A stretch of 7,433 nucleotides of DNA from assembly GCA_937901455.1 (NCBI GenBank), contig CALDIA010000183.1, positions 1 through 7,433 on the forward strand, written 5' to 3'. Shown in pieces: positions 7,146-7,433 of this stretch. The first letter of the stretch is position 1, and the number at the start of each line of letters is the position of its first letter. The notes beneath the pieces were generated by a model. The model ran no database searches, was not told the origin of the DNA, and worked only from the letters and a program-made list of their open reading frames with translations. The stretch is from an uncultured Bacteroidales bacterium (GTDB lineage: Bacteria > Bacteroidota > Bacteroidia > Bacteroidales > WCHB1-69). The translations under genes and the position numbers were made by a program.

Positions 7146-7313
7146 ATGTCCCTGAACCTCTCCAACCACCCCTCCGCCCTCTGGGGTGCGGATCAGAAAG
7201 CCGCCGGCATCCAGTGCCTCGCCTCCACCACACAGCGCATGACCGTGGAGCAGGACGGCGTCAAGACCTCCGTATTCAAGTTCCTGAAATTCAGAAAATA
7301 TACCTGCCCATAA
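7146..7313 (+). pseudogene. Internally deleted remnant of a small type III-associated protein (LNLSNHP family), tentative
   Basis: A 55-codon frame starts ten bases after the copy B nuclease. It begins MSLNLSNHPSALW and ends DGVKTSVFKFLKFRKY. I recognise both ends from a small family (roughly 120-150 residues) of Rossmann-like proteins that I associate with type III CRISPR loci; the start resembles the LNFSHPL openings of Csx15-like proteins, which are ring-nuclease candidates. In intact members the two ends are separated by about 80-90 residues. Here they meet at DQKAAGIQCLASTTQR, so the middle appears deleted in frame. The segment is GC-rich compared with the gene before it. The family link is from memory and was not checked. 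A genuinely short peptide is the alternative. Confidence 0.5.
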
Positions 7314-7335
7314 GCCTACGGACACCCCCGACATA

Positions 7336-7373
7336 AAAATGACAGATACCGTCATTTTATTACATTTTTTTTG
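7336..7373 (+). terminator. Weak intrinsic-terminator-like hairpin closing the operon
   Basis: AAAATGAC (7336-7343) and GTCATTTT (7351-7358) form a perfect 8-bp stem around a 7-base loop. A T-rich tract including eight consecutive T bases follows (7365-7372). The stem is AT-rich, so termination would be weak, and the T tract starts a few bases after the stem. It lies 23 bases after the last stop codon on the + strand, which fits an operon end. Confidence 0.5.
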
Positions 7374-7400
7374 TATTTTTGCCGTCACTTTATTACATTT
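7351..7400 (+). repeat. Imperfect 17-bp direct repeat
   Basis: GTCATTTTATTACATTT (7351-7367) recurs as GTCACTTTATTACATTT (7384-7400), with one mismatch and a 33-base offset. The first copy includes the right arm of the terminator-like hairpin; the second lies just downstream of the promoter-like box. It could be an operator pair, a small duplication or an insertion scar. Confidence 0.7.
7374..7381 (+). promoter_or_regulatory. Bacteroidetes-type -7 promoter box (TAnnTTTG)
   Basis: TATTTTTG fits the TAnnTTTG -7 consensus of the Bacteroidetes primary sigma factor. It lies after the last gene and hairpin and before a possible ATG at 7421, so it would start a new transcript to the right, near 7388. 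A convincing TTG element at about -33 is not visible, so support is partial. Confidence 0.45.
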
Positions 7401-7420
7401 ATATTGATAATGAAAGTGTT

Positions 7421-7433
7421 ATGGATGTAAAGA
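7421..7433 (+). CDS. Possible start of a downstream gene, cut by the right edge
   Basis: ATG GAT GTA AAG runs to the window end, about 40 bases after the promoter-like box. An ATG at 7410 in another frame meets a stop after six codons. Only four codons are visible, so nothing can be said about a product. Confidence 0.2.

Noticed and set aside
6910..7388. Two minus-strand frames across the 3' end of the copy B nuclease and the region after it
   Set aside because: They overlap conserved coding sequence and the LNLSNHP remnant on the other strand. One also starts within the hairpin region, and their translations are low in complexity (Gly/Arg- or Gly/Ala-rich).
7351..7400. Possible CRISPR repeat-spacer unit
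   Set aside because: Only two copies of an AT-rich 17-mer with a mismatch are present, with a 16-base gap; this is too short and too few for an array.

Overview
The window looks like the accessory end of a type III CRISPR-Cas locus in a Bacteroidetes-type bacterium, probably Bacteroidales. That assignment is an inference. It rests on the near absence of Shine-Dalgarno sequences, a TAnnTTTG-like promoter box at the right end, and remnants of two protein families that are very common in Bacteroidales genomes (DUF4143 ATPases and AlbA_2/RecG-like proteins). Every supported gene is on the + strand and gaps are short, so the block reads as one operon-like unit that starts left of the window.

Layout. 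(1) Positions 2-925 hold the 3' part of a gene that enters from the left edge. Its first ~100 visible residues resemble the C-terminal end of a RAMP (Cas7-like, Csm5-like) subunit, followed by a long charged coiled-coil tail. This is the only trace of the effector complex; Cas10, the other Csm/Cmr subunits, Cas6 and a CRISPR array are not visible. (2) Positions 961-3003 encode a CARF-adenosine deaminase fusion of the Cad1/CAAD type with all metal-binding and catalytic residues of the deaminase. (3) Its stop codon overlaps the start of a Nudix hydrolase gene (3000-3596) in an ATGA. (4) Positions 3640-4101 are a decayed DUF4143-type AAA ATPase gene. (5) Positions 4098-5198 encode a Card1/Can2-like (DUF1887) CARF-PD-(D/E)xK nuclease. 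(6) Positions 5230-5900 are a decayed AlbA_2/RecG-like gene with an internal deletion and a frameshift. (7) Positions 5921-7135 encode a second, divergent Card1/Can2-like nuclease. (8) Positions 7146-7313 hold a 55-codon reading frame that looks like an internally deleted copy of a small protein family I associate with type III loci. (9) Positions 7314-7433 contain a weak hairpin/T-tract terminator, an imperfect 17-bp direct repeat and a promoter-like box pointing out of the window.

How the genes may work together. In type III systems, target RNA binding makes Cas10 synthesise cyclic oligoadenylates, which CARF proteins sense. Here three CARF effectors are stacked: one that would deaminate adenine nucleotides (ATP to ITP in studied Cad1 proteins) and two metal-dependent nucleases. 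The coupled Nudix enzyme is a good candidate for acting on the deaminated nucleotide or another product of the response. The intact effectors alternate with gene remnants that keep their two ends but have lost the middle, which suggests a locus that has gained and lost accessory modules repeatedly.
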